Below are positions 34,356 through 43,623 of a DNA stretch of 64,000 nucleotides, in pieces (the first letter of the stretch is position 1; each line of letters begins with the position of its first letter). Under the pieces are notes generated by a model. It saw nothing but the letters and a program-made list of their open reading frames with translations. It did not search any database and was not told the DNA's origin. The position numbers were made by a program, and so were the translations under genes. The DNA is from Chryseobacterium contaminans (lineage in GTDB: Bacteria; Bacteroidota; Bacteroidia; Flavobacteriales; Weeksellaceae), in the NCBI RefSeq assembly GCF_001684955.1, contig NZ_MAYF01000001.1:62001-126000 (forward strand), in the 5' to 3' direction.

Positions 34356-34377
34356 AAGTCCGCTTATAAGCGGACTT
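34356..34377. terminator. Bidirectional hairpin terminator
   Basis: AAGTCCGCTTATAAGCGGACTT is a near-perfect palindrome between the META lipoprotein gene and the convergent 136-aa gene, with A-rich and T-rich flanks. Confidence 0.8.
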
Positions 34378-34422
34378 CTTTTGTTTGAAAAATCTAGTTT
34401 GGTTATCAGCTTTTTGAGATTA

Positions 34423-34833
34423 TTAGTTTTTCGGGATTGTCTTTTTTATTTCTTCCAAAGTAGCAGTGTTGGGTAGCCCGATACTTGTTTTTGTGTTCCT
34501 AGAATTTATTGTGTTATGAGATGCCTGTCTGTTGGGAATGGTTCTTTTTATCTCCTCCAATGTTGCTGTATTGGGAAGAAGCTGTCCTGAGGTATTGGCT
34601 GCTTTAGGTTTTTGCTCCTGTTCTTTCACTTCCAGCCCCTGGTCGGAAGTCAGTCCTGTATGAACCGTTTGTTTTTCTATATTTTCTTTGGCGTCCTGCA
34701 TCAGCTTTGCTTCATGCTCTTTAATCTGTTTCAAAGCCTGCGCTTGATCTTCTACCGAAGCGGACTGTTTATTTTCCTGAGCATACATAAAAGTACCTAA
34801 GAATAATAATGGGATGATATATACTGTTTTCAT
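34423..34833 (-). CDS. Small secreted protein with repeated LPNTATLEEIK motif
   Basis: A 136-aa protein with a short signal peptide (MKTVYIIPLLFLGTFMYA). It contains a charged helical stretch rich in Gln, Glu and Lys, then LPNTATLEEIKRTIPN and, at the C-terminus, LPNTATLEEIKKTIPKN, two near-identical copies 40 residues apart. I do not recognise a family. It follows the 840-aa protein by 6 bp in the same operon. Confidence 0.65.
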   Translation of the reverse strand: MKTVYIIPLLFLGTFMYAQENKQSASVEDQAQALKQIKEHEAKLMQDAKENIEKQTVHTGLTSDQGLEVKEQEQKPKAANTSGQLLPNTATLEEIKRTIPNRQASHNTINSRNTKTSIGLPNTATLEEIKKTIPKN

Positions 34834-34839
34834 AACGGC

Positions 34840-37362
34840 TTATTTTATGTTGACTAATACTTGAATTTTTCCAATCTCTTTTTGGTTATAATCCTGAAGA
34901 GCTTTTCCGATGACCTGTCCTATTTTTACTTTTTTAGGATCTGCCTTCATAGCAATCCCTGTTTGGGATGACGTAACCAAAAGGTCTCCTCTTTTTATTT
35001 TTCCGTTCTCAAGACATATTTTGGTTGGGATCACTCCAATAACACCCATCGGAACTTTATTGGAAATATCTGTATCAATATGTTCCTCTGTTAAAAGTAC
35101 TCCCGGTTTGGTTGCATATACACCAGCAACAAGATTTGAATAAGGTTTTGAAGACTTTTCTACCGTTCTGTCGGCATTAGTTGAGATGACCAGAATATCA
35201 CCAGGTTCATATTCAGAAATATTTCCATTTACATCAAATACTTCAGCAACGTCAGCCCCACTGTTTTGAGTTCCTCCATTGAAGAATCCTCTTCCATTGC
35301 TGTCTATACGGGCTACATTTACGGTACCGGGATTTCCGGACTTGAATACGGCAATAGAACCAGTACTGTGGGTTTCTGCTGTAAGTGCAGGATTGGTATT
35401 GGATGTATTAAAATTAACGAGTCTTGCAGCTCGTCCCGTTCCAAAATTAGGAACCCATGCAAAAAGAGCATTTCCGGATCCGTCAGCTGTTGTTTCAACA
35501 CCGTCACCGGTATTGGATGCGTTAGCGGTAATCCCATTTCCGTTTCCATCTGCAATAGCAATTAAAGCTGGTCCGTTTCCGGCAGGATTACTGGCATGGA
35601 ACAAACCACCATAACCTCCGGTGCCGGAAGAAATACCATAAATGCCCGCGGTCCCGAAATTAGCAAACTGTGAATTAACTTCTCCTCTTACAGCAGCAGA
35701 GGTTCCGGTTACCCTGTCAACTTTAAAATTTCCAGCAATACCATTTCCTACGGTTTTTACTGTTATTACATCATTTGTATTATTGTCATTAAATATTTCA
35801 AATCTGCCGGCTCTTCCAGTGGAAAAAGAAGGAACCCATGCATACAGGGCGTTTCCTGCACCGTCAATATTGGTTTCTACACCATTTCCGTCTTTTCCTG
35901 CATTGGCAGTGATTGCATTTCCATTACCATCAGTCAGTGCAATAAGAGAAGCTCCGTTTCCTGAAGGATTTGATGCGTAGAATAATCCTGCACGTCCTCC
36001 TGTTCCAGAAGAGACTCCAAAGATAGCAGCAGCTCCAAAGTTTCCGAAAATAGTATTAACTTCTCCTCTTACAGCGGCTCCTACACTGTTGGTATTATTG
36101 AGTAGAAAAGAAGCTGCATTTCCCTTGGTGTTATCAGGGATGTTTCCATTTCCGTTAGAGGCCACTTCAAAGGTATTGGCATCAGTATTTGTATTGTTGA
36201 AGTTTTCAAATCTACCGGCACGTCCTGTACTGTTGTTAAGGCCTACCTGCCCATAAACACCAATACCCGTTCCTGCTGTATTGGTGGCAATAAATCCTCT
36301 TACTCCATATCCTCCACCATCATTTCGGCCTACTACAGATCCGGCAATATCACTGGTTGTTCTTCCAACTATTGCTTCACCGCCTCCGTTATTATCACCC
36401 ACAACACCTGCAGAAGTTGTGGCAGTTGTTATTCCGTGTATGGCAAAGCCACTTCCTGTAGAACTTCTTACCCCGGCGCCATTTCCTGTTGTGGTAACAT
36501 TGACAACTGTTCCGTTTCCTACGGAGGAAACACTAAGTGCATTATTGTTATTGGCATTATTGAATATTGAAATACTCGCAGGAATTCCATTGTTGCTGGT
36601 TGCTGTAAGTCCTGTTCCTGTATTACTGTTGGCATAGACTCCGGTTCCATTGGCACTGGCATTTCCATATACCCCCAAGCCATTAGGTGTTACTCCATAT
36701 ACTCCCCAGCCACTTCCTGCCTGGCTTCCGTAAACGCCTACACCAAGTCCTCCTGTTCCGTTATTGATCCCTCGTATGGCAGAAGAAAACCCTCCTGGAG
36801 AAGCACTGGTAACAATTCCTCTTATAGCAGCAATATTGGATGTTGTTGTATTGTTACTGCCTTCTAAAGAGGTTCCGTCTCCGTCATTTGTTAATGAAAA
36901 TAGGGTAGATGCATTATTTACTGTATTAGCATATGGAATGGAAAAGCTTCCTCCACCGCCGCCCGCAGATTTGGCATACATGGCATAAGGAACACTTAAT
37001 AATTGACTGGTTCCTGCTATCGTATAGTTTGTTCCGCCTGAAGGATCAGTTTCTGTTTTTAAATAATAGTTTCCCAAAGTCCAGTCAATGGAAGAGAATA
37101 CTCCTGAGAGAACTGTTCCTGTTCCTATTTCCATACTAATAAGACCATTGGCATTCGTATTTCCGGTAAGTCGTTCAGAGTAAACAAGTGTACCTGCGGG
37201 AGAGCCTTGTAATAAGCTTACCTTAATAGCAATTCCCTGATTGATGAGCAGTTGCCCGGATCCGTTTCTCACAATTGCCTGATAGCTCATTTTTTCAGGA
37301 GCCTGTGATAGCCCCATAAATAGGCCGGACAGAATCCAGAACATTAATAATATCTTTTTCAT
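34840..37362 (-). CDS. Large repetitive secreted surface protein
   Basis: An 840-aa protein with signal peptide (MKKILLMFWILSGLFMGLS) and a conserved N-terminal region containing MSYQAIVRNGSGQLL, found in many flavobacterial secreted proteins. Residues about 150-690 are Asn/Gly/Thr-rich repeats of the type GNGxAI-x-G-x-T and AAVRGEVN...FGAAAIFGVSSGTGG, with two long near-duplicate units (about 385-560 and 560-690), probably a beta-structured stalk. The C-terminus (GADVAEVF, then EPGDILVIS, KIKRGDLLVTSS, IGQVIGKAL) resembles the tail domain of phage-fibre-like proteins. It follows the sorting-domain gene and precedes the 136-aa gene. Confidence 0.75.
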   Translation of the reverse strand: MKKILLMFWILSGLFMGLSQAPEKMSYQAIVRNGSGQLLINQGIAIKVSLLQGSPAGTLVYSERLTGNTNANGLISMEIGTGTVLSGVFSSIDWTLGNYYLKTETDPSGGTNYTIAGTSQLLSVPYAMYAKSAGGGGGSFSIPYANTVNNASTLFSLTNDGDGTSLEGSNNTTTSNIAAIRGIVTSASPGGFSSAIRGINNGTGGLGVGVYGSQAGSGWGVYGVTPNGLGVYGNASANGTGVYANSNTGTGLTATSNNGIPASISIFNNANNNNALSVSSVGNGTVVNVTTTGNGAGVRSSTGSGFAIHGITTATTSAGVVGDNNGGGEAIVGRTTSDIAGSVVGRNDGGGYGVRGFIATNTAGTGIGVYGQVGLNNSTGRAGRFENFNNTNTDANTFEVASNGNGNIPDNTKGNAASFLLNNTNSVGAAVRGEVNTIFGNFGAAAIFGVSSGTGGRAGLFYASNPSGNGASLIALTDGNGNAITANAGKDGNGVETNIDGAGNALYAWVPSFSTGRAGRFEIFNDNNTNDVITVKTVGNGIAGNFKVDRVTGTSAAVRGEVNSQFANFGTAGIYGISSGTGGYGGLFHASNPAGNGPALIAIADGNGNGITANASNTGDGVETTADGSGNALFAWVPNFGTGRAARLVNFNTSNTNPALTAETHSTGSIAVFKSGNPGTVNVARIDSNGRGFFNGGTQNSGADVAEVFDVNGNISEYEPGDILVISTNADRTVEKSSKPYSNLVAGVYATKPGVLLTEEHIDTDISNKVPMGVIGVIPTKICLENGKIKRGDLLVTSSQTGIAMKADPKKVKIGQVIGKALQDYNQKEIGKIQVLVNIK

Positions 37363-37367
37363 GGTGA

Positions 37368-37847
37368 TTATTTTTTGATGATTTTAAAAGTTTTTAGATT
37401 TTCTCCATGCTGATTAATCCTGATGATATACATTGCAGAAGGGATATCGGAGAAATTGAGTTCAGATTTTGATTGTAAAATCACATCTTTTCGGATTAAT
37501 TTACCTTGGGCATCAAATAGTTGGTATTCTGCTCCTTTGAAATGATGAGTAGTAAAATCCAGGTATAGATAATCTTTGAAAGGATTAGGATACAGTAAAA
37601 TATCTTTCAGGTCTGATGCCGCAGTTTCACGAGTAGTAAGTGTGGTAATTTCATAGGGCTGTTGAACGCCTTCTAGAATTTCATTGGCGGCTCCCTTATC
37701 GAGATAGGTCATCTGACCAACGCTGTAGGAAACAGAGCCGCTGCCATCTGAAGCATTCATTCCCGTTGCCAGAATTGCAGATTGAGCTTTCAGGCATGAG
37801 AAGGAAAAGACAAACAAGATGAGAGAATAAATAAATGTTTTTTTCAT
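37368..37847 (-). CDS. T9SS type A sorting-domain protein
   Basis: The 159-aa protein has a signal peptide (MKKTFIYSLILFVFSFSC), a short conserved part with SVSYSVGQMTYLDKG and VQQPYEI, and a C-terminal sorting domain starting LLYPNPFKDYLYLDF with the closing MYIIRINQHGENLKTFKIIKK split over its last strands. The sorting domain sends it through the type IX secretion system and is usually removed on the surface. It is the first gene of the three-gene leftward secreted-protein operon. Confidence 0.87.
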   Translation of the reverse strand: MKKTFIYSLILFVFSFSCLKAQSAILATGMNASDGSGSVSYSVGQMTYLDKGAANEILEGVQQPYEITTLTTRETAASDLKDILLYPNPFKDYLYLDFTTHHFKGAEYQLFDAQGKLIRKDVILQSKSELNFSDIPSAMYIIRINQHGENLKTFKIIKK

Positions 37848-38006
37848 GGATAACGGTTTTTAAGGTGATGAATTCAAGTCTTTCCATCGGAAAATTGGGA
37901 AGACTAAATTACGACCTATCATAACCTGATAGCCGAAAAATAGACTAACGGCAGAAATAATCGACCAACGGCGTTTTGTGAATTATTATAATAATTGAAC
38001 CGCTTT

Positions 38007-38714
38007 TTAAGGCTCAAAGAAAGACAGATTATTTTTATATGTTCTGCCAATGGGAAGTTTGATATGATGGATCAGTTCTATTTCATGACTGCTTTTTCCA
38101 CGGATGAGGTGCTTGGGTACAGCATAGCTTCTGTGGATTCTGACAAAAGAATCAAAAAAGTTTTTGTGCAGAAGATTACCCAAAGAATCCAGGATACAGT
38201 GTTTCTTTTCTAGAGTAACAATTCGGGTATAATCTTTAAGTGCTTCCAGATACAGAATATCTGCTTTTCTGATCTGAGAAATGTTCCCGCTTTCTTTGAT
38301 CTTAATACATTCTTGTCCCAATATCGCGTCATAGCATTCACATTTTTCCTTTACCTTAAAAAACTCGAACAGCCTCTGCATAGAATAATGAAAGCGCTCT
38401 GAAGTAAGAGGTTTGGTAATAAAATCCAGTGTATTGATCTCAAATACACAGGCTGCCAGTTCCGGATGGGAGCTCACAAAGATGCAGGCAGGAATCTTAT
38501 GAGCTAACTTACGGAATTCCAGTCCGCTCATGCCTTTTAAATTAGTCTCGGTGATAAGAAGATCAATGGGAAGTTCAAGATAAGAAATTGCTTTTTCCGC
38601 CGAATCAAAAGAAGCGACAATTTCTATATTCTCATATTGTTTAATATAATGCTGAAGAACCAGCCTGTCCAGTTCATCATCATCAATAATCATACATCTG
38701 ATATGGGTAATCAT
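38007..38714 (-). CDS. LytTR response regulator with Asp-to-Glu receiver
   Basis: An N-terminal receiver domain (CMIIDDDELDRLV, residues 7-19) and a C-terminal LytTR DNA-binding domain (about 130-235; ILYLEALKDYTRIVTLEK and the F-x-R-I-H-R-S-Y pattern). At the phosphoacceptor position the sequence reads DLLITETNLKGMSG: residue 56 is Glu instead of Asp (codon GAG). The acidic cluster DDD at 11-13 and the switch lysine in ITKPL are retained. It may therefore be active without phosphorylation. No histidine kinase is adjacent. It stands upstream of, and reads towards, the secreted-protein operon, which it may control (inference). Confidence 0.87.
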   Translation of the reverse strand: MITHIRCMIIDDDELDRLVLQHYIKQYENIEIVASFDSAEKAISYLELPIDLLITETNLKGMSGLEFRKLAHKIPACIFVSSHPELAACVFEINTLDFITKPLTSERFHYSMQRLFEFFKVKEKCECYDAILGQECIKIKESGNISQIRKADILYLEALKDYTRIVTLEKKHCILDSLGNLLHKNFFDSFVRIHRSYAVPKHLIRGKSSHEIELIHHIKLPIGRTYKNNLSFFEP

Positions 38715-38907
38715 GATCTTCTGGATGTAATTTTTAAGTTAAATATTTAAAAATCAGAAAATTATTATATAAAGTTATTGATTTTTTATAAAATAAAACG
38801 ATGCTCAACTTAAATTTATATTAAAATATGTTATTAACTAGAAATTGATTTTGTTTTTTTTCCGAAAAATATTATCTTGTAAAAATCATAAACATAGATA
38901 GAACTTA

Positions 38908-40131
38908 ATGTTAGAAAAGAAAGAACATAATTATGAAAAGGTGGTGTTGGTAGGATTAATTACCAAAGACCAGGATGAGGAGAAGTTAACAGAATATATG
39001 GACGAACTGGAGTTTCTTGCTTATACGGCAGGAGCAACGGTTGACAGAAGATTTACCCAGAAGATGTCCCAGCCGGATTCCAGAACATTTGTAGGAAGCG
39101 GAAAAGCATTGGAGATTAAAGAATATGTGAAGGAAAATGAGATAGGAACTGTAATTTTTGATGATGAACTTTCTCCTTCCCAGTTGAAAAACCTGGAAAG
39201 AGAAATGGAAGTGAAGATTCTGGACCGTACCAATCTGATCCTTGACATTTTTGCACAGAGAGCACAAACTTCTTATGCAAGAACCCAGGTGGAACTGGCA
39301 CAATACCAATATCTTTTACCTCGTTTGACGAGAATGTGGACTCACTTGGAACGTCAGAAAGGAGGTATCGGGATGAGAGGTCCCGGAGAAACGGAGATTG
39401 AAACTGACCGTCGTATCATTCGGGACAGGATTACTTTATTAAAAGACAAACTGAAGACCATCGATAAGCAAATGGCTACTCAGCGTAATAACCGCGGAAA
39501 AGTGGTTCGTGCAGCGTTAGTAGGGTATACGAACGTGGGGAAATCCACTTTGATGAATGCTCTTTCGAAATCTGAAGTTTTTGCTGAAAATAAACTGTTC
39601 GCAACCCTTGATACCACGGTAAGAAAAGTAGTGATCGGAAACCTGCCGTTCCTGCTTACTGATACCGTAGGATTTATCAGAAAATTACCTACCCAGCTGG
39701 TAGAATCCTTTAAATCTACATTGGATGAGGTGAGAGAAGCGGATCTACTGATCCACGTTGTTGATATTTCACATGAAAGCTTTGAAGATCATATTGCTTC
39801 TGTTAATGAAATTCTGCAGGAAATTGATGCACACAGAAAGCCAATGATTATGATCTTTAACAAGATTGATGATTTCAGCTATGAGAAGAAGGATGAAGAT
39901 GATCTAACTCCTTCAACGCGCAAAAATATCTCTCTGGATGAATGGAAAAAAACATGGATGGCCAAATCCAAGTATCCTACTGTTTTCATTTCTGCTTTAA
40001 CGAAGGAAAACTTCCCGGAAATGAAAAAAATGATCTATGATGAGGTAATGAAGATCCATATTTCCAGATTCCCATACAATGATTTCCTTTTCGAATACTT
40101 TGATGATGAAGAGGAAGAAAACAACAATTAA
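38908..40131 (+). CDS. hflX: GTPase HflX
   Basis: A ribosome-associated GTPase that splits stalled 70S ribosomes under stress. The N-terminal HflX domain holds PDSRTFVGSGKALEIKEYV and the glycine-rich GGIGMRGPGETEIETDRR linker region. The G domain has VGYTNVGKSTL (G1), DTVGFIRKLP (G3) and MIFNKIDD (G4). Length 407 aa is normal. The stop overlaps the start of the DUF4919 gene by one base. Confidence 0.95.
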   Translation: MLEKKEHNYEKVVLVGLITKDQDEEKLTEYMDELEFLAYTAGATVDRRFTQKMSQPDSRTFVGSGKALEIKEYVKENEIGTVIFDDELSPSQLKNLEREMEVKILDRTNLILDIFAQRAQTSYARTQVELAQYQYLLPRLTRMWTHLERQKGGIGMRGPGETEIETDRRIIRDRITLLKDKLKTIDKQMATQRNNRGKVVRAALVGYTNVGKSTLMNALSKSEVFAENKLFATLDTTVRKVVIGNLPFLLTDTVGFIRKLPTQLVESFKSTLDEVREADLLIHVVDISHESFEDHIASVNEILQEIDAHRKPMIMIFNKIDDFSYEKKDEDDLTPSTRKNISLDEWKKTWMAKSKYPTVFISALTKENFPEMKKMIYDEVMKIHISRFPYNDFLFEYFDDEEEENNN

Positions 40132-40760
40132 TGAAATATCATTTTTTCCTTTTATTCATGCTATTTTCGGTTTTTGGGTTCAGCCAGAAATCAAAAGTGG
40201 ATTTTAAAGCCATTGAAAAGAGCTTCAAAAGTTCTGATTCTCCATACAATTATGAGAAACTTCTTTTCAAGTATAAAGGGTATCCTAAGTCTCTGGATAG
40301 TATAGAAGCACAATATCTTTACTATGGAAGGAATTTCAGGTCGGATAGGATTACAACCCTAGACGAAAGTTTCAAAGGTTTGGCAGAAGCTTTTAAACAA
40401 AACCAATTCGAGGATTGTGTTAAGCAGGGGAAGGCTTTGTATGATAAAGATCCTACAAATCTGGATATTCTGCTCATTCTGCTCAGAGCCTATGATTCTT
40501 TAAAAGATGGGAATAATTTTATCCATCACCTGAGTCAGTTTCGGGCGCTGACAGAAGGGATCAAAAACTCTGGTGACGGAAAATCTGAGAAAACGGCTTA
40601 CCTCGTAAATTCGGTAGGAGATGAATATATTCTGCTGAATATTCTGAATATAGGAAATGATTATACCAGAGGATCACAACCTTCGAAGGACGGCATGTTC
40701 GATATCTGGGAAAAAGGAGGTCAGAAAATATACATCAAGGTCCTTTACTTAGACTTATAA
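40131..40760 (+). CDS. DUF4919 secreted protein
   Basis: A 209-aa protein with signal peptide (MKYHFFLLFMLFSVFGFS) and a helical TPR-like body (SPYNYEKLLFKYK, then LLRAYDSLKDG), ending in KIYIKVLYLDL; I recognise the pattern of the Bacteroidota DUF4919 family. It shares a base with the hflX stop and is probably cotranscribed. Function unknown. Confidence 0.8.
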   Translation: MKYHFFLLFMLFSVFGFSQKSKVDFKAIEKSFKSSDSPYNYEKLLFKYKGYPKSLDSIEAQYLYYGRNFRSDRITTLDESFKGLAEAFKQNQFEDCVKQGKALYDKDPTNLDILLILLRAYDSLKDGNNFIHHLSQFRALTEGIKNSGDGKSEKTAYLVNSVGDEYILLNILNIGNDYTRGSQPSKDGMFDIWEKGGQKIYIKVLYLDL

Positions 40761-40784
40761 ATTAATTTAAAAAAAGAACACTTA

Positions 40785-42065
40785 GTGGAATTATATTATT
40801 CATTTTCAGCATTAATCGTATTAGCATCCATATTTGCCTATCTTAACTACAGGTTTTTAAAACTTCCAAGTACTATTGGAATAATGGTGATTGCCATTGT
40901 GGTTTCCATTTTCCTGGTTATGTTTGGAGAAACAGTGCTTCCAAGAACTTTCGGACATCTCCATAATCTGATGAACAGCATCGATTTTACAGAGGTATTG
41001 ATGGGAGCGATGCTTAATTTCCTTCTTTTTGCTGGAGGAATTCATATTAACATTAATGATCTTAAAGAACAATTCCGGCCAGTGCTGATATTTTCTACAG
41101 CAGGAGTTGTAATTTCCACTTTTGTAGTAGGTTTTGGAATGTTTTATTTGCTTCCATATGTAGGAATTAAGCTTCCGTTTATCTACTGTCTTGTTTTCGG
41201 AGCATTGATTTCTCCTACCGATCCGGTAGCGGTTCTGAGTGTACTGAAGCAAGCAAATGTTTCTAAATCATTAGAGACAAAAGTAGCCGGGGAATCTCTT
41301 TTTAACGATGGTATGGCGGTTGTGGTATTTACAGTAGTATTACAGCTTGCCGTTGGAAAAGAAGTAGATCTTGGAGTAGAAAACATTGGATTACTATTGC
41401 TTCATGAAGCTGGTGGAGGACTTTTACTGGGTGTTTTACTCGGTTGGGTGACTTCCAGGTTAATGCGTGAGGTGGATGATTATATTATTTCCGTACTGGT
41501 AACACTTTCTGTAGTGATGGGTGGTTATCTTATTGCAAGACAAATGCATATTTCAGGGCCATTAACGATGGTTGCTGCAGGATTATTCATGGGGAATTTT
41601 AACCGGAACTTCAAAATGAAATCGGTTACTCAGGACTATCTTATCAAATTCTGGGAGCTGATTGACGAAATCCTGAATGCCGTTCTATTCTTATTCATCG
41701 GGTTTGAACTTTTAATGATTAAAGACCTGAAGCATTTCATGATTCCTGGATTAGTAGCCATTTTAGTAGTTCTTTTTGCAAGGTTTATTTCCATCTGGGG
41801 TCCTACAAAGTTTACCTCTCTCAGACGAAGCTTCAGCCCGCAAACCGTAAAAGTGTTGGTTTGGGGAGGAATCCGCGGTGGTGTTTCCATTGCCTTGGCG
41901 ATGTCTATTCCTAAAAGTGAGTATAGTGAGATAATCTTAAGTATCACTTATTGTGTGGTAGTGTTCTCCATCATTGTTCAAGGGCTTACCATTGCAAAAG
42001 TTGCCAATCCTAAACAGATTGTAAAGGAAGAAGAGGAAAATACTGTTGTAGAGCATAAAGCTTAG
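40785..42065 (+). CDS. Na+/H+ antiporter of the CPA1 (NhaP) family
   Basis: About twelve hydrophobic segments, with the CPA1 markers FGALISPTDPVAVLSVLK (near residue 140), ESLFNDGMAVVVF (near 170) and GGIRGGVSIALAMSIP near the C-terminus. It exchanges cytoplasmic Na+ (or K+) for protons at the inner membrane. Translation starts at a GTG (40785), which gives the natural first membrane helix; no upstream ATG fits. It is 24 bp after the DUF4919 gene. Confidence 0.92.
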   Translation: MELYYSFSALIVLASIFAYLNYRFLKLPSTIGIMVIAIVVSIFLVMFGETVLPRTFGHLHNLMNSIDFTEVLMGAMLNFLLFAGGIHININDLKEQFRPVLIFSTAGVVISTFVVGFGMFYLLPYVGIKLPFIYCLVFGALISPTDPVAVLSVLKQANVSKSLETKVAGESLFNDGMAVVVFTVVLQLAVGKEVDLGVENIGLLLLHEAGGGLLLGVLLGWVTSRLMREVDDYIISVLVTLSVVMGGYLIARQMHISGPLTMVAAGLFMGNFNRNFKMKSVTQDYLIKFWELIDEILNAVLFLFIGFELLMIKDLKHFMIPGLVAILVVLFARFISIWGPTKFTSLRRSFSPQTVKVLVWGGIRGGVSIALAMSIPKSEYSEIILSITYCVVVFSIIVQGLTIAKVANPKQIVKEEEENTVVEHKA

Positions 42066-42085
42066 TTTTTAAAATCAGGTGATAT

Positions 42086-42808
42086 ATGAGTACGGGTATT
42101 GTTAAAGAAATACAGGAAGCCCTTGCGGTATTATCCATTCCTGAAAAAGCAGAATTCTTTCCAAGATTTTTCAAAACAGGAGAAGGAGAATATGGTGAAG
42201 GAGATTTGTTTCTCGGTGTAACAGTGCCTGATCAGAGATCTGTTGCTAAAGAATATTATTCAAAGATCAATCTAAAAGAACTGAGTGAAATCCTTTCTTC
42301 AAAATACCATGAACATCGGCTGACGGCTCTTTTTATGCTGATTTCAAAGTTTGAAAAAACAAAAGATATAGCGGTAAAAGATGGAATCGTAGAATTTTAC
42401 CTTAGCCATCTTCAATATGTTAATAACTGGGATCTTGTAGATTCCAGTTGTTATAAAATTCTTGGAAGGTATGCTTATGAAAACAAGAAAGAAACACTGT
42501 TAAGAGATCTTTCTGAAGCAGAAGAGATGTGGCATAAGAGAATTGCTGTGGTGGGAACCATGCATTATATCAAAAAAGGATCTTATGATCTTACCAAAGA
42601 ATTCGTAACCAGGAACCTGAAACATTCCCATGACCTGATGCATAAAGCCAATGGCTGGCTGCTGCGTGAAATGGGAAATAAAAATGAGCAGGAGCTCATA
42701 GGCTATCTGAACAAATATTATAAAGAAATGCCAAGAACCTGTCTGCGTTATGCCATTGAAAAGCTGGACGAAGATCTTCGTCAGGATTATCTGAAAGGAC
42801 GTATCTAG
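42086..42808 (+). CDS. DNA alkylation repair protein (AlkD-like)
   Basis: A 240-aa HEAT-like repeat protein of the AlkC/AlkD family. Visible features are VPDQRSVAKEYY, LTALFMLISKFEKT, and NNWDLVDSSCYKILG (near 113-127), which contains the Trp and catalytic-position Asp of AlkD; later comes WHKRIAVVGTMHYIKKG. AlkD excises N3- and N7-alkylated purines. It follows the antiporter by 20 bp on the same strand. Confidence 0.9.
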   Translation: MSTGIVKEIQEALAVLSIPEKAEFFPRFFKTGEGEYGEGDLFLGVTVPDQRSVAKEYYSKINLKELSEILSSKYHEHRLTALFMLISKFEKTKDIAVKDGIVEFYLSHLQYVNNWDLVDSSCYKILGRYAYENKKETLLRDLSEAEEMWHKRIAVVGTMHYIKKGSYDLTKEFVTRNLKHSHDLMHKANGWLLREMGNKNEQELIGYLNKYYKEMPRTCLRYAIEKLDEDLRQDYLKGRI

Positions 42809-42912
42809 ATACCCCAAAAAGCGGTAGGTGTTCCGGCTGGAAAAAAGTACCGGAAAACAGCTATTTATGCTCTAAAAATCAAAGATTATAAGGATTTAAG
42901 GCCAGAATTGAG

Positions 42913-42920
42913 TAATTTTG
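42913..42920 (+). promoter_or_regulatory. Bacteroidota-type -7 box of the lipoprotein operon
   Basis: TAATTTTG is an exact TAnnTTTG match 18 bp before the ATG at 42938. It shows that the longer TTG-started frame from 42908 is unlikely and that the leader is short. Confidence 0.55.
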
Positions 42921-42937
42921 TGGTTTTAAACCCAATC

Positions 42938-43606
42938 ATGAAAAATTTTCTTAAAATATTTCTTTTATTTCTCCCTTTATTATTTCTGACAAGTTGTTTT
43001 GACATTCTTGATAAAGTAAATATCAAAGCTGACGGTACCGGGGAATATACCATTATTCTTAACGCCAGTAAGAGTAAAACAAGGCTGGCATCCATCTCCA
43101 AGATGGAAACCATCAACGGGAAGAAAGTTCCCAAAAAAGCTGAAATTGAAAAGAAAATCAATGAAGCTGCAACCATTTTTAAAGGAACTCCAGGAATCAG
43201 CAATGTGAAAACATCCGTAGACCTGGAGAATTATATCATTAAGCTGAGCTGTAATTTCAAAAAAATTGAAAACATCAATGCAGGTCTGGAAAAACTTAAA
43301 ACTCAGAAAATATTAGGTAAAATGGTTCCTACACAGGTTTATAGTCAGAATCTTGAGAAAAAAACGTTGACAAGAAATAAAGTCAATACCTTCAAAGAAG
43401 ATTATGATAAAATGACTAAGGCAGATAAAGAGGTTTTCAATGATGCAAAATATACTTCCATTATGCAGTTTGAAAATACTGTAAAATCACAAACCAATAA
43501 CACTTACGTGCTTTCACCCAACAAAAAAGCACTTAAGCTGGAGGCTGATATCCTGGATCTTATTCTTCAGAAAAAACAAATACAGAACACGATTCTTTTT
43601 CAATAA
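42938..43606 (+). CDS. Lipoprotein of unknown function
   Basis: The start is set at MKNFLKIFLLFLPLLFLTSC, a clear lipoprotein signal with lipobox FLTSC; a longer frame from 42908 would place ten residues ahead of it across the -7 box. The mature part begins FDILDKVNIKADGTGEYTI and is helical and Lys-rich later. It reads into the 674-aa and 412-aa genes, with 17-bp and 0-bp gaps, forming an operon of secreted proteins that likely act together in the envelope. The family is not known to me by name. Confidence 0.75.
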   Translation: MKNFLKIFLLFLPLLFLTSCFDILDKVNIKADGTGEYTIILNASKSKTRLASISKMETINGKKVPKKAEIEKKINEAATIFKGTPGISNVKTSVDLENYIIKLSCNFKKIENINAGLEKLKTQKILGKMVPTQVYSQNLEKKTLTRNKVNTFKEDYDKMTKADKEVFNDAKYTSIMQFENTVKSQTNNTYVLSPNKKALKLEADILDLILQKKQIQNTILFQ

Positions 43607-43623
43607 ATTTCTAAACTATAGGC

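Noticed and set aside
35266-36988. Several overlapping plus-strand frames of 80-118 aa
   Set aside because: They are shadows of the repetitive 840-aa gene; Pro/Val/Ser-rich translations without independent features.
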